From an uncultured Clostridia bacterium (GTDB lineage: Bacteria > Bacillota > Clostridia > Lachnospirales > CAMVHY01), in NCBI GenBank assembly GCA_947427385.1, contig CANEHT010000007.1:1-50808 (forward strand): a stretch of DNA of 50,808 nt. Direction: 5' to 3'. This document shows, one piece after another, positions 7,991-17,194 of this stretch (position 1 is the first letter of the stretch; the number at the start of each line of letters is the position of its first letter). The notes beneath the pieces were generated by a model. That model made no database searches. It was not told the DNA's origin and worked only from the letters and a program-made list of their open reading frames with translations. The position numbers were made by a program, and so were the translations under genes.

Positions 7991-9751
7991 GTGCATAATT
8001 TTTATAAAATTGGGGCCACTTGTCCAATAATAAAACTTACTGATTGTGAATATAATGCAAACGAAATTTACAAATTAATTACAAGTGCACAAAAATTAAA
8101 CATTATTGTTTTCCCTGAACTTTGTATGACAGGTGCGACATGTCTCGATTTATTTAAGCAAAATGATTTGATAAATAGTGTACGTGAAAATTTTCACAAG
8201 CTTTTGAAAAAACTTTCTGACACAAAAATTTTGTATGTGATTGGTTTACCAGTGAAAATTGAAAATAGATTGTTTAATTGTGCTGCGGTTTGCCAAGGTG
8301 AAAATATTATCGGTCTCGTTCCGAAAATAAATTTATCGGATACGGATAAAAGATATTTTAGTGCGGGCAAAAAAAATTTTATTACGCAAGTAAATAATAT
8401 TTGGTTTGGTGATTTAACTTTTTGCGTTAATAATAAATTTACAATGAAAATAAATTTTGGCACGGATTTTTCAAATGATGCCGACATAAATTTAAATCTT
8501 GCGGCGACACCAATTCAATTAGATGATGATTTTGACGAAACAATTATAAAAGCTATGTGCATAAAAAATAAAAATGCGTGTGTTTTTATTAATAGTGGAT
8601 ATGGTGAATCAACGACAGATTTTGTTTATAGCGGTAACGGATTTATATATGAACGTGAAAAAAAAATAGCGGCAACCGAAAAATATTCGATGAACGCACA
8701 ATTAATTTATAACGATATTGACATCGATGTTATAGCAACGCCACAAAAAAATATTTTTGAGCAAACAATAAAAATAAATTTGGAAGAGTCAAATGAAATT
8801 ACGCGTAATTTTCCTCTTAATCCATTCTTAATTGATAAAAATCCGGCAGAAATTTTATTTGCATTACGTAATGCAATTGCGACACGATTTAAAAAATCTG
8901 GTTGTGAAAAAATGATAATAGGTGTTTCGGGCGGTGTCGATTCAACTTTAACTTTACTTAATGCAGTTTTTGTTTGTGATTACTTAAAAATTTCTCGCGA
9001 AAATATTTTGGCGGTAACAATGCCGGGATTTGGAACTACCAATCAAACTTTTTCTAATGCCGCATTTTTGTTAAAAAATTTGAACGTTTCACCAAAAGTT
9101 ATTTCTATCAAAGAATCTTGTCTGAAACACTTCGAAGATATTGGGCACGATATAAAAAATATCAATACAACTTTTGAGAATGTGCAAGTTCGTGAGCGCA
9201 CACAAATTTTATTTGATTTGGGAAATGAATTTAATGGAATTGTTTTGGGGACGGGCGATATGAGTGAGGAAGCACTCGGCTTCTCAACTTATAATGGCGA
9301 TCATATTTCAAATTATAATCCTAATGCAAATTTGCCAAAAACAATTATTTGTGAGCTACTGCGTTTTATCGCAAATCAAAAATATTTTTCGAATGAAATA
9401 AATTTGTGTTTGAAAAATATTTTGCAGACACCAATTAGCCCTGAACTTTTACCCATTGATAAAAATGGTGAAACTTCGCAGCATACCGAAAATATTGTTG
9501 GACCGTATGAACTTATCGATTTTTTTATTTATTATCTGTTGAAATATGGCTTTACAAAACAAAAAATTATATTTATGGCGCAAAAAACATTTGAAAATTA
9601 TTCATTAGTGCAAATTGAAAAATATTTTGATGAATTTTATCGGCGATTTATAAAACAGCAATTTAAACGTTCGTGTGCAACTGATAGCCCACAAATTTTT
9701 AGTTTTGGATTTTCACCACGTAATTCATTTTTAATGCCTTCAGATATTTAA
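7991..9751 (+). CDS. nadE: Glutamine-dependent NAD+ synthetase
   Basis: 586 residues: an N-terminal nitrilase-type glutaminase domain (about 1-255) and a C-terminal NAD synthetase domain (about 280-560). It makes NAD+ from deamido-NAD+, ATP and glutamine. Glutaminase-site candidates are Glu in VFPELCMTG, Lys in LVPKINLSD and Cys in LTFCVNN; sequence around the Cys is divergent. The synthetase domain has the PPi-binding loop GVSGGVDSTL and GTGDMSEEALGFSTYNGDH. The GTG at 7991 lies eight bases after AAGGAG; a GTG at 7982 overlaps that ribosome site and is less likely. Last gene of the plus-strand run that begins at 4301. Confidence 0.93.
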   Translation: MHNFYKIGATCPIIKLTDCEYNANEIYKLITSAQKLNIIVFPELCMTGATCLDLFKQNDLINSVRENFHKLLKKLSDTKILYVIGLPVKIENRLFNCAAVCQGENIIGLVPKINLSDTDKRYFSAGKKNFITQVNNIWFGDLTFCVNNKFTMKINFGTDFSNDADINLNLAATPIQLDDDFDETIIKAMCIKNKNACVFINSGYGESTTDFVYSGNGFIYEREKKIAATEKYSMNAQLIYNDIDIDVIATPQKNIFEQTIKINLEESNEITRNFPLNPFLIDKNPAEILFALRNAIATRFKKSGCEKMIIGVSGGVDSTLTLLNAVFVCDYLKISRENILAVTMPGFGTTNQTFSNAAFLLKNLNVSPKVISIKESCLKHFEDIGHDIKNINTTFENVQVRERTQILFDLGNEFNGIVLGTGDMSEEALGFSTYNGDHISNYNPNANLPKTIICELLRFIANQKYFSNEINLCLKNILQTPISPELLPIDKNGETSQHTENIVGPYELIDFFIYYLLKYGFTKQKIIFMAQKTFENYSLVQIEKYFDEFYRRFIKQQFKRSCATDSPQIFSFGFSPRNSFLMPSDI

Positions 9752-9754
9752 AAT

Positions 9755-9798
9755 AAAAAAGTTTTCATTTCGATTTTTAGTCAAATGAAAACTTTTTT
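9755..9798. terminator. Bidirectional terminator
   Basis: Sixteen-bp perfect stem (55-70 paired with 83-98 of 9700) with a 12-nt loop and T runs on both strands. It separates the convergent nadE and the unknown gene at 9814. Confidence 0.85.
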
Positions 9799-9813
9799 AT
9801 TTTGTTTTTATTA

Positions 9814-11466
9814 TTAGCTTCGTCCTGGTGATTGTTGATTGTCATATTGTTCTGAATGTGGCATTGGTATTGATGCTTCTGGTATTTGTAATGTCGCTGG
9901 TTCATAGTTGTCTGTAAATTCTTCTTCTTGTTCTACAGTTGTTTGTGTATTTTGTGGCGGCTCACCAATTTTATTTGTTGACAAAAGTTTTTTTTCGTTA
10001 CTTTCCTTAAAATAATCCATTAATATATCAGAAGTAATTTCCCCATTTTTGTCTTCTGAAAATAAAATTTTAAAATCACGTATAGCAAATATTAAAGAAG
10101 TTAATGTTACAAAACCACATATACCTATTGTCAAACCAAAACCAATTGGTCCTAAAGTTAAACCTGATAAAACATAAATCATTATTAAAAGTGAAAGTAA
10201 AGATACAGATGCTTGTGCAACTGGATTAAAAAAGTAGTAAAGTCCAGCTTGAAAATAATTAGGTTCAATATCATCATAATTAACTTTTTTATACAAATGA
10301 CTTAAATTGTATTTACAGCCGTTACTTTCTTTAAATTTGTTTTTTATATATTCTACTTGATTACAGTCAAAAAAGATATAATTGTTCAAATATTCCGCGA
10401 GCATATAAAGAATAGCTGGATCTTGTATTAAATAAAACGATTTTTGTATTTTTAATCTCATTCGTGGTGTGTCATAATTTTTGTTTGCATTTATTCGATT
10501 AGATAGCCCAATATTTTTTAAAAACTCATTTTCATTAAATTCATTTTTTATAAAAATTAATAAAGATGTTAAATTTTCGTTTTTAAATGATTGATAATCA
10601 TTAGAAATTTCATTTGAAAGACGATTATTAAAATCATATTTTGTAACAAGGAACAATAAAGTTAGACGTTTTTCATTTGAATTTGAATTTGAATATAAAT
10701 CGTCATAAAAATTACCATATTGGGAATTAGTTTTAAGAACATTATACGTATCACGAATTATTTCAAGGATATCAGAAAAATTTTTAGCTTGCAAAAAATT
10801 ATTTAATTTTTCCTTGTAATTAGTTAAAACATTTATTCTTCTTCCTAAATAGCTAAATTGATGTGATACAATCTCACTTAATTTATTTAATTTTTCATAT
10901 TTATCGCTTGAATCTTCTAATTCTAAACTCAGTTCTTCTTGAGTAATATATTCATATAATTTCTTTAAGAGTTCAAATAAAGTATTAACTTTTTTATCGA
11001 AACTGTTACATGACTTAAATAATTTATTAATTTCATCGTCATATGAATATTCTGATGCAATAAAAAGATTTGAATCATAATCATCTGAGTCATCTGAGTT
11101 ATCAAAATCATTTGTTTGGGTTAAATTTGAAGAAGTTAAACCATTCTTTTCTAACCTTAATTTATTAAGCGCTGCATTGAAGATATTCAAATTGATTCTT
11201 TGCTGAGAAAGATTATTTCCATTTATCATATTTAATTTTTCAATTTTTTTATTTAAGGCATTAATATCTAATTCTGTAAAATTTTTTATATCCGATTCTA
11301 AAATATCATTAATATTATAAGGATTTCGTAAAAAATCTTTATTGAAAGCTTTTATTTTCCCCCATAATTGCTTTTTTGGAATTTCAGCATTTTTCAGGTC
11401 ACTTTTTGATAAATTCCACAATTCTTCAATTATATCATCAGCTGAACTTGTAATTGACGGCATCAT
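9814..11466 (-). CDS. Unknown protein with one bilobed membrane hairpin
   Basis: 550 residues; family not recognised. About 410 mostly helical, Asn/Lys-rich residues precede two adjacent hydrophobic lobes (about 415-459) joined by a short GLTLGPIGFG turn. An acidic then Gln/Pro-rich tail follows and ends near PHSEQYDNQQSPGRS. An acidic Ser/Asp patch (DDSDDYDSN) and a short NSNS repeat lie in the N-terminal part. The motif FLRNPYNI near residue 46 resembles FFRNPFSI in the protein at 1-2603. Start ATG at 11466 (ATG at 11463 also possible) after AAGGAG. It has its own promoter. Position and architecture group it with the other unknown membrane proteins here; function is unknown. Confidence 0.8.
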   Translation of the reverse strand: MMPSITSSADDIIEELWNLSKSDLKNAEIPKKQLWGKIKAFNKDFLRNPYNINDILESDIKNFTELDINALNKKIEKLNMINGNNLSQQRINLNIFNAALNKLRLEKNGLTSSNLTQTNDFDNSDDSDDYDSNLFIASEYSYDDEINKLFKSCNSFDKKVNTLFELLKKLYEYITQEELSLELEDSSDKYEKLNKLSEIVSHQFSYLGRRINVLTNYKEKLNNFLQAKNFSDILEIIRDTYNVLKTNSQYGNFYDDLYSNSNSNEKRLTLLFLVTKYDFNNRLSNEISNDYQSFKNENLTSLLIFIKNEFNENEFLKNIGLSNRINANKNYDTPRMRLKIQKSFYLIQDPAILYMLAEYLNNYIFFDCNQVEYIKNKFKESNGCKYNLSHLYKKVNYDDIEPNYFQAGLYYFFNPVAQASVSLLSLLIMIYVLSGLTLGPIGFGLTIGICGFVTLTSLIFAIRDFKILFSEDKNGEITSDILMDYFKESNEKKLLSTNKIGEPPQNTQTTVEQEEEFTDNYEPATLQIPEASIPMPHSEQYDNQQSPGRS

Positions 11467-11503
11467 TATTAATCATCTCCTTACTACTTACAAACATATA
11501 TTA

Positions 11504-11512
11504 ATTATAACA
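11504..11512 (-). promoter_or_regulatory. Extended -10 promoter for the gene at 9814-11466
   Basis: TGT-TATAAT on the minus strand, about 40 bp upstream of the ATG. A weak TGATAT lies 17 bp further upstream as a possible -35. Confidence 0.6.
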
Positions 11513-11539
11513 TAATTGTTTTTATAATATCAGTATAAG

Positions 11540-11575
11540 AAAATGAGTTCTGATTTATACAGAACTCATTTTTTT
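11540..11575 (-). terminator. Terminator of the Tyr-Leu tRNA unit
   Basis: Perfect 13-bp stem AAAATGAGTTCTG/CAGAACTCATTTT with a 7-nt loop, starting 6 bp beyond the 3' end of tRNA-Leu. Confidence 0.8.
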
Positions 11576-11580
11576 AATAA

Positions 11581-11666
11581 TGCTCGAAACCGGAATCGAA
11601 CCGGTACGGGATTTAACTCCCGCAGGATTTTAAGTCCTGTGCGTCTACCAATTCCGCCACTCGAGC
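11581..11666 (-). tRNA. tRNA-Leu(TAA)
   Basis: 86-nt class II tRNA. Acceptor GCTCGAG/TTCGAGC, anticodon loop CTTAAAA (anticodon TAA), a long variable arm (GCGGGAGT...ATCCCGT) and a GGTTCGATT T-loop, discriminator A. Confidence 0.95.
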
Positions 11667-11672
11667 TAAAAG

Positions 11673-11754
11673 TGGGAGAGGAAGGATTCGAACCTTCGAA
11701 AGCAATGCTAACAGATTTACAGTCTGCCCCCTTTGACCGCTCGGGAACTCTCCC
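11673..11754 (-). tRNA. tRNA-Tyr(GTA)
   Basis: 82-nt class II tRNA. Acceptor GGGAGAG/CTCTCCC, anticodon loop CTGTAAA (anticodon GTA), long variable arm and GGTTCGAAT T-loop, discriminator A. It is transcribed ahead of tRNA-Leu, six bases apart. Confidence 0.95.
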
Positions 11755-11769
11755 ACATTTAACTTTTTC

Positions 11770-11798
11770 AGTCTATCATACAAATTTTATAAAGTCAA
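11770..11798 (-). promoter_or_regulatory. Promoter of the Tyr-Leu tRNA unit
   Basis: TTGACT, 17-bp spacer, TAGACT on the minus strand, about 15 bp upstream of mature tRNA-Tyr. Confidence 0.7.
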
Positions 11799-11820
11799 GT
11801 AAAAAATAATTTAGCTGTAA

Positions 11821-12723
11821 TCATTCATAAAAATTATCTAAAAAAGTTGAAAGATTAATACTTAGCGGTTTTTGATCAATTTTTGGACTATTATCAATTT
11901 CATTTTCTGATAGCATATTCTTAAAATTATTTTTGGGATTTTTAAGATAGTTCATGATGTTGTTGATTCGAATTAAATTATAAATAAAACAACCTAATGC
12001 TAAAGTACTTATAAAAATTGCTGTTGCTCCTAAAATTATTGACCACAAACTTGATAATGCAATTAAACCTAAAAGTGCGCATGTCGCAATGCTTATCCCT
12101 GCACATGTTATTAATCCAGAAAAAATTGAACCTAAAATATTTTTTGGTTTAACTTTTGGTGTCGGTTCAAAATCATATATTACAGTTTCTTTTTTATTTT
12201 CTTTTTCAATATCATCAATTGAATCAAAATTGAAATCATAAATTTCTTGTGTTGATTTGTATTCTATTAATATTGCATCTTCTATTAATAATTCACGTAT
12301 ACGTTTTTTTACTGATTCAAACACAAAATTTATTTCATCTTCATCATATTTATCTTTCCAATTAGAATAATGTGTATTGAGTATATTGCGATCTTCATAA
12401 AACATTGATTCGTTAATAATGCAATTCTTTTTGACAAAATTATGATTAAGAAGTATTTCTCTGACTATTGCAACAGTGTTTACTTCTTTTATATCGTTAT
12501 AATCTGTAATTAATTTATTATTCCAATCGATTTGTTTTTCAAAAAAATATCTAAGAGATTTATCTATTTTATTTTCATCAATTGATTTATCAGCCCATTT
12601 GCTTTTAACTTTAAAATAATTTTTATTTACATAATGCCGTAATGATTTTTCTATTACGCTTTCATCTAAATCAAAATCTTCAAATTTAATTGGTTCCGAA
12701 TTTTCATTTGTTGAATCTTCCAT
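11821..12723 (-). CDS. Unknown protein with bilobed membrane hairpin and internal repeat
   Basis: 300 residues; family not recognised. Two 18-residue units near the N-terminus, beginning LDESVIEKSLR (19-36) and IDENKIDKSLR (48-65), look like an internal duplication. A charged helical region follows, then a Gly/Ala/Ser-rich hydrophobic hairpin at about 194-249 and a polar C-terminus of some 50 residues. The ATG at 12723 follows AAAGGAGG, a near-perfect ribosome site, and a strong promoter lies just upstream. The next features downstream on the same strand are tRNA-Tyr and tRNA-Leu, with no terminator seen in between. Confidence 0.8.
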   Translation of the reverse strand: MEDSTNENSEPIKFEDFDLDESVIEKSLRHYVNKNYFKVKSKWADKSIDENKIDKSLRYFFEKQIDWNNKLITDYNDIKEVNTVAIVREILLNHNFVKKNCIINESMFYEDRNILNTHYSNWKDKYDEDEINFVFESVKKRIRELLIEDAILIEYKSTQEIYDFNFDSIDDIEKENKKETVIYDFEPTPKVKPKNILGSIFSGLITCAGISIATCALLGLIALSSLWSIILGATAIFISTLALGCFIYNLIRINNIMNYLKNPKNNFKNMLSENEIDNSPKIDQKPLSINLSTFLDNFYE

Positions 12724-12768
12724 AAATAAATTCCTCCTTTCTCAATTCATTAGTTTTTATCTATTATT

Positions 12769-12796
12769 ATTATACAATTTGGTTTTATTTTTTCAA
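12769..12796 (-). promoter_or_regulatory. Promoter of the gene at 11821-12723
   Basis: TTGAAA, 16-bp spacer, TATAAT on the minus strand, about 45 bp before the ATG. Confidence 0.7.
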
Positions 12797-12872
12797 AAAT
12801 GATTAATAAAAAATGTCATAAGAAGCAAACAAAAAAAATATCTTAAAAATATATTTAAGGAGGAGATTTTAT

Positions 12873-13649
12873 TTGCATAAATTAATTGTCATACGTAAAA
12901 AAAATATTTTGTACATAAGTATAATTGCACTGATTTTTATTATTAGTCTTGCGCTTAAACCATCGGCACAAACAGTTTTTAATATGGTTGTAGCTGATCC
13001 AAATCGTTTGCTCCCAATTTATTGTGTCGATCGTAATGATAATAAAATTTCTATTTCATTTGATGCGGCATGGGGCGCCGATGATACTGATAAGCTTCTA
13101 AAAATTCTTAAAGATAATGATGTCAAAGCAACATTTTTTTTGTGCGGATTTTGGGTTGACAAATATCCAGATGAAGTTAAAAAAATAATTGCGGATGGAC
13201 ACGATGTTGGTAATCATGGAAATACTCATGCTCATGGTGCAAAATTAAGTTTGGAGCAAAATGAACAGGAAATTTTAAAAGCGCATGAAAAAGTTGAAAA
13301 GCTTACCGGCACGAAAATGTTTTTATTTCGTCCACCATATGGCGAATATAATAATGATGTTATAAAAGCTGCGCAAAATGTTAATTACTATCCAATTCAG
13401 TGGGACGTAGATAGTTTAGATTGGAAAGAACTTGGTGCCGAGCACGAACTTAATCACGTTTTGAATCATAAAAAACTTGGCAGTGGTTCAATAATTTTGT
13501 TTCACAATGATGCAAAATATACGCCGCAAGTTCTTGATAAAATAATAAAAGGTTTGAAAGCAAAAAATTATGAACTCGTCCCAATCTCTCAATTAATCTA
13601 TAAAAACAATTACAAAATAAATCATGAGGGCCGGCAAATAAAAAATTAA
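12873..13649 (+). CDS. pdaB: PdaB-type polysaccharide deacetylase (sporulation)
   Basis: 258 residues with an N-terminal membrane/signal segment (about 10-30) and a NodB-type carbohydrate deacetylase domain. Motifs: SISFDAAWG with the catalytic Asp, the metal-binding HxxxH in NHGNTHAHG, FRPPYGEYN, and SIILFHND near the end. Length and the FDxxWG form fit the PdaB subgroup, which acts on the spore cortex or late spore envelope. TTG start at 12873 with AAGGAGGAG about seven bases upstream. Single gene, followed by the hairpin-rich repeat at 13713-13812. Confidence 0.85.
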   Translation: MHKLIVIRKKNILYISIIALIFIISLALKPSAQTVFNMVVADPNRLLPIYCVDRNDNKISISFDAAWGADDTDKLLKILKDNDVKATFFLCGFWVDKYPDEVKKIIADGHDVGNHGNTHAHGAKLSLEQNEQEILKAHEKVEKLTGTKMFLFRPPYGEYNNDVIKAAQNVNYYPIQWDVDSLDWKELGAEHELNHVLNHKKLGSGSIILFHNDAKYTPQVLDKIIKGLKAKNYELVPISQLIYKNNYKINHEGRQIKN

Positions 13650-13712
13650 AAAAACCTTTACTTTTTCTTTGAAAATAAAAAGTAAAACATAACCAGTTCC
13701 TACGGAACTGCT

Positions 13713-13812
13713 TCATGAAAAGAAACTTTATAAAAAATCTTTGTGCAGACGCACAAAGATTTTTTTGTTAAAGTTCTTTTGTTACTTTTCTTTCAAGAAA
13801 AGTAAGGTTTTA
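13713..13812. repeat. Dispersed multi-hairpin repeat, copy 1
   Basis: This stretch matches 33131-33230. The last 44 nt (13769-13812 and 33187-33230) are identical and the rest is similar. It contains a 15-bp terminator-like stem (13732-13765) and an 11-bp stem TTACTTTTCTT/AAGAAAAGTAA (13782-13805). A third hairpin CAGTTCC/GGAACTG lies just upstream (13694-13710). A partial third copy of the second stem is at 13825-13843. Both copies sit between convergent genes. Confidence 0.8.
13732..13765. terminator. Bidirectional terminator inside repeat copy 1
   Basis: Perfect 15-bp stem (AAAAAATCTTTGTGC and its complement) with an AGAC loop and A/T tracts at both ends. It can end both pdaB and the facing gene at 13869. 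Confidence 0.85.
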
Positions 13813-13868
13813 CTCTTTTGCTAATTTCTTTCAAGAAAAGTAAAAAAAATTTTTTTTGTGGAGCAAAA

Positions 13869-14225
13869 TTATTTTTTAAAATTTATACCGATAATACCGC
13901 CGGCACCACCACTTGCTGCAGCAAGTAAAAATTGCATAAAAGTTTGAGATGACAGAACTATTTTATTTGCCACGATTACTCCTATTACTGTCAAAACTAT
14001 TGCATAAATTATACCGGCAAGTATCCCCCATAACCATCCTTTACTTTCTGAAGATTTAGCTACGTCAAATCCGGCTACTGTTATTGAAATTATACTTGTT
14101 GTCGTTATTACTAATGATAAATGTTTTTCAGTTATATTTGTATAAGTAATAAGGATAGCATAGCCGATAAAAACAATAGCAGTAATAGCGAAAGCAATTG
14201 CGATAGCGCACAATATAGTTAGCAA
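13869..14225 (-). CDS. TIGR04086-like small membrane protein
   Basis: 118 residues with four predicted membrane segments. The pattern ([15 protein letters not shown] in the third segment, GGAGGIIG near the C-terminus) and the length resemble the TIGR04086/YrzE family of firmicutes, whose function is unknown. The only start fitting a ribosome site is TTG at 14225, about eight bases after GGAAG; no in-frame ATG lies upstream before a stop. Monocistronic, divergent from uvrA. Family assignment is from memory of its pattern. Confidence 0.65.
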   Translation of the reverse strand: MLTILCAIAIAFAITAIVFIGYAILITYTNITEKHLSLVITTTSIISITVAGFDVAKSSESKGWLWGILAGIIYAIVLTVIGVIVANKIVLSSQTFMQFLLAAASGGAGGIIGINFKK

Positions 14226-14316
14226 TTTTTTTTCTTCCGTAACTATATTATTTTTTTTTATTTCGATTCATATCACCAACTTTTTTTATTTTTTATACTC
14301 TAATTTTATTTTGCGT

Positions 14317-14322
14317 TATAAT
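14317..14322 (+). promoter_or_regulatory. -10 box upstream of uvrA
   Basis: Perfect TATAAT about 40 bp upstream of the uvrA ATG; no good -35 box is visible. Confidence 0.4.
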
Positions 14323-14361
14323 ATTTTATGCTTAAATATTTTTTTATTGCGAGGTTTACTA

Positions 14362-17178
14362 ATGCGAAATAATATAATTATAAAAGGTGCGAGTGAGCAC
14401 AATCTTAAAAATATAAATTTAGAATTACCACGTGATAAATTTATTGTCTTTACCGGACTTAGTGGCTCTGGTAAATCATCACTTGCATTCGATACGATTT
14501 ATGCTGAGGGACAACGGCGTTATGCTGAATCATTATCGTCATATGCTCGTCAATTTTTAGGACGTTTTGATAAACCTAAAGTAGAATTTATTGATGGACT
14601 TTCTCCTACAATTTCAATTGACCAAAAAACTACGAGTTATAATCCACGTTCAACTGTTGGGACCGTTACCGAAATTTATGATTACCTACGACTTTTATTC
14701 GCACGAGTAGGAATAGTACATTGTCCAAAATGTGGGAAAGTAGTGAAAAAACAATCTATTACGCAAATTTGCTCGCAAATTTTAAATTTACCTGAAGGTA
14801 CTAAAATTTTAGTTATGGCGCCAGTTATTCGTGATAAAAAAGGTGAGCATGTAAAATTATTAGAGGATATTCGTAAAAATGGATATGTACGCGTAAAAAT
14901 CGATAATCGTATCTATGAATTAGATGAAGAAATAAAATTAGCTAAGACTAAAAAACATTCTATTGAAATAGTTGTCGACCGTTTGATAATTCGTAATGAT
15001 GTTAAAAAAAGATTAACTGATTCACTTGAAACTGCATCAAAATTATCTGACGGCCTTATCAATATTGAGTATGAAGATAAAATTTTAGCATTCAGTCAAA
15101 ATTTTTCATGCCCTGATTGCCAAATTAATATCCAAGAAATTGAGCCACGCTCTTTCTCATTTAATAATCCATTTGGTGCTTGCCCTGAATGTTCCGGTTT
15201 AGGTTTTAAAAGTGAATTCGACCCAGACTTACTTGTTCCAAATGAAAATTTATCACTTATCGAAGGCGCAATTAATGTTCCGGGATGGCTGTCAGTCAAT
15301 AATGACCAAAGTATTGCACAAGCGATTTTACGAAAGCTCGCAGAAAAATATAATTTTGATTTATATACGCCGTATAAAAATTTACCGCAAAACGCAAAAA
15401 ATATTCTTATGAATGGCGATAATACTAAATATAAAATAAGTTTTGTCGGTAGATTTGGCAAACATCAAAATTATGAATATAAATTCGATGGCTTAATAAA
15501 TATTATGCGAAAAAGATATAATGAAACTTCGTCCGCTTTTATGCGCCAAGAATATGAAAGTTTAATGACAAATACAACTTGTCCAGCATGTAACGGCCAA
15601 AGATTAAAGAAAGGACTTTTAGCGGTTACTGTCGGCGGAAAAAATATTTACGAAGTTAGTTCAATTCCTATTTGTGATATGAATAAATTTTTTGAAGGCT
15701 TACAGCTTACAGCTAATCAAGAAAAAATAGCGCAACCGATTTTAAAAGAAATAATGGCGCGTGTTTTGTTTTTACAAAATGTTGGTTTGGATTATTTGAC
15801 ATTATCACAATCTGCACGTTCTTTATCAGGTGGTGAAGCACAAAGAATACGTTTGGCTACACAAATTGGTTGCGGTTTAATTGGCGTGATTTATATTCTT
15901 GACGAGCCAAGTATTGGTTTGCATCAGCATGATAATTATAAATTGATAAAGACGTTGAAAAAGTTAAATGAAATTGGCAATACACTTATTGTTGTCGAGC
16001 ATGATATGGATACAATTGTGGCAGCGGATTATATTGTTGATATTGGACCTTATGCTGGAGTTTATGGCGGCAAAGTTTTATATTGCGGTGCGCCGTCAAA
16101 AATTATTGACGCAAAAAATTCGATTACAGGTAAATATTTAAGTGGCGAAATGAAAATTGAAGTTCCAAAAAAACGCCGAAAATTTACTGACAAAATAAAA
16201 ATTGTTGGTGCGTGTGAAAATAATTTGCGAAATGTTGATGTTGAAATTCCGTTGAAAGTTTTTACGTGCGTAACGGGTGTATCTGGTTCTGGAAAAAGTA
16301 CGCTCGTGAATGAAATACTTTACAAAAGTCTTGCACGTGATTTAAATCATGCAAAAGTTAAGGCTGGCGCACATAAATGTATCGAGGGAATTGAAAAGCT
16401 TGACAAAATAATAAATATTGACCAGTCGCCGATTGGCCGAACTCCGCGCTCAAATCCTGCAACTTATACCGGATTGTTTGATTTGATACGTGAATTATTT
16501 GCGAGCGTACCTGAGGCAAAAATTCGTGGATATGACAAGGGTAGATTTAGTTTTAATGTTAAAGGTGGACGCTGTGAAAATTGTATGGGCGACGGTATCA
16601 TAAAAATTGAAATGCAATTTATGCCGGACGTTTATGTAAAATGTGATGAATGCAACGGCAAACGCTATAATGCCGAAACGTTGGAGATAAAATATAAAGG
16701 CAAAACAATTTCAGATTTGTTGGATATGACAGTTGATGAAGCAATTGAATTTTTTGATGTACATCTACGCATTAAAAATAAACTTTTGACACTAAAAGAA
16801 GTTGGGCTCGCGTACATAAAACTTGGTCAATCATCTACGACACTTTCCGGAGGAGAAGCTCAACGTGTAAAATTAGCGACGGAATTGTCAAAACGTTCTA
16901 CCGGCAAAACTTTGTATGTTTTGGACGAGCCGACAACCGGTTTACATATTTATGATGTCCACAAATTGATTGACATTTTGCAAAAATTAACGGATGCTGG
17001 CAATACTGTTTTGGTAATTGAACACAATTTAGATTTGATAAAAACTGCTGACTACATTATAGATTTAGGGCCGGGCGGCGGCGATAAAGGCGGAAATATT
17101 GTTGCGTGCGGAACGCCGGAGAAAATCGCCAAAAATAAAAAATCTTTGACAGGAAAATATTTAGCCAAAAATTTATAA
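14362..17178 (+). CDS. uvrA: Excinuclease ABC subunit A
   Basis: 938 residues, normal length for UvrA, the damage-recognition ATPase of nucleotide excision repair. Two ABC modules are present: Walker [12 protein letters not shown] near the N-terminus and [11 protein letters not shown] in the second half, with signatures SLSGGEAQR and TLSGGEAQR. CxxC pairs form the zinc modules (CPKCGK; CPDC ... CPEC; CENC ... CDEC). ATG at 14362 follows GAGG by seven bases; the frame stays open to 14311 but without a ribosome site. It leads a co-directional block that runs to 26.9 kb, with rlmN only 16 bp downstream. The usual partner uvrB is not seen in this window. Confidence 0.98.
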   Translation: MRNNIIIKGASEHNLKNINLELPRDKFIVFTGLSGSGKSSLAFDTIYAEGQRRYAESLSSYARQFLGRFDKPKVEFIDGLSPTISIDQKTTSYNPRSTVGTVTEIYDYLRLLFARVGIVHCPKCGKVVKKQSITQICSQILNLPEGTKILVMAPVIRDKKGEHVKLLEDIRKNGYVRVKIDNRIYELDEEIKLAKTKKHSIEIVVDRLIIRNDVKKRLTDSLETASKLSDGLINIEYEDKILAFSQNFSCPDCQINIQEIEPRSFSFNNPFGACPECSGLGFKSEFDPDLLVPNENLSLIEGAINVPGWLSVNNDQSIAQAILRKLAEKYNFDLYTPYKNLPQNAKNILMNGDNTKYKISFVGRFGKHQNYEYKFDGLINIMRKRYNETSSAFMRQEYESLMTNTTCPACNGQRLKKGLLAVTVGGKNIYEVSSIPICDMNKFFEGLQLTANQEKIAQPILKEIMARVLFLQNVGLDYLTLSQSARSLSGGEAQRIRLATQIGCGLIGVIYILDEPSIGLHQHDNYKLIKTLKKLNEIGNTLIVVEHDMDTIVAADYIVDIGPYAGVYGGKVLYCGAPSKIIDAKNSITGKYLSGEMKIEVPKKRRKFTDKIKIVGACENNLRNVDVEIPLKVFTCVTGVSGSGKSTLVNEILYKSLARDLNHAKVKAGAHKCIEGIEKLDKIINIDQSPIGRTPRSNPATYTGLFDLIRELFASVPEAKIRGYDKGRFSFNVKGGRCENCMGDGIIKIEMQFMPDVYVKCDECNGKRYNAETLEIKYKGKTISDLLDMTVDEAIEFFDVHLRIKNKLLTLKEVGLAYIKLGQSSTTLSGGEAQRVKLATELSKRSTGKTLYVLDEPTTGLHIYDVHKLIDILQKLTDAGNTVLVIEHNLDLIKTADYIIDLGPGGGDKGGNIVACGTPEKIAKNKKSLTGKYLAKNL

Positions 17179-17194
17179 TTAAAAGGAAAAGTTT

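Noticed and set aside
11543..11809. Plus-strand frame across 11543-11809
   Set aside because: It is antisense to tRNA-Leu and tRNA-Tyr.
11821..12723. Toxin-antitoxin or phage defence gene pair with the neighbouring unknown genes
   Set aside because: Genes are monocistronic, far apart or on different transcripts, and show no toxin, nuclease or ATPase motifs.
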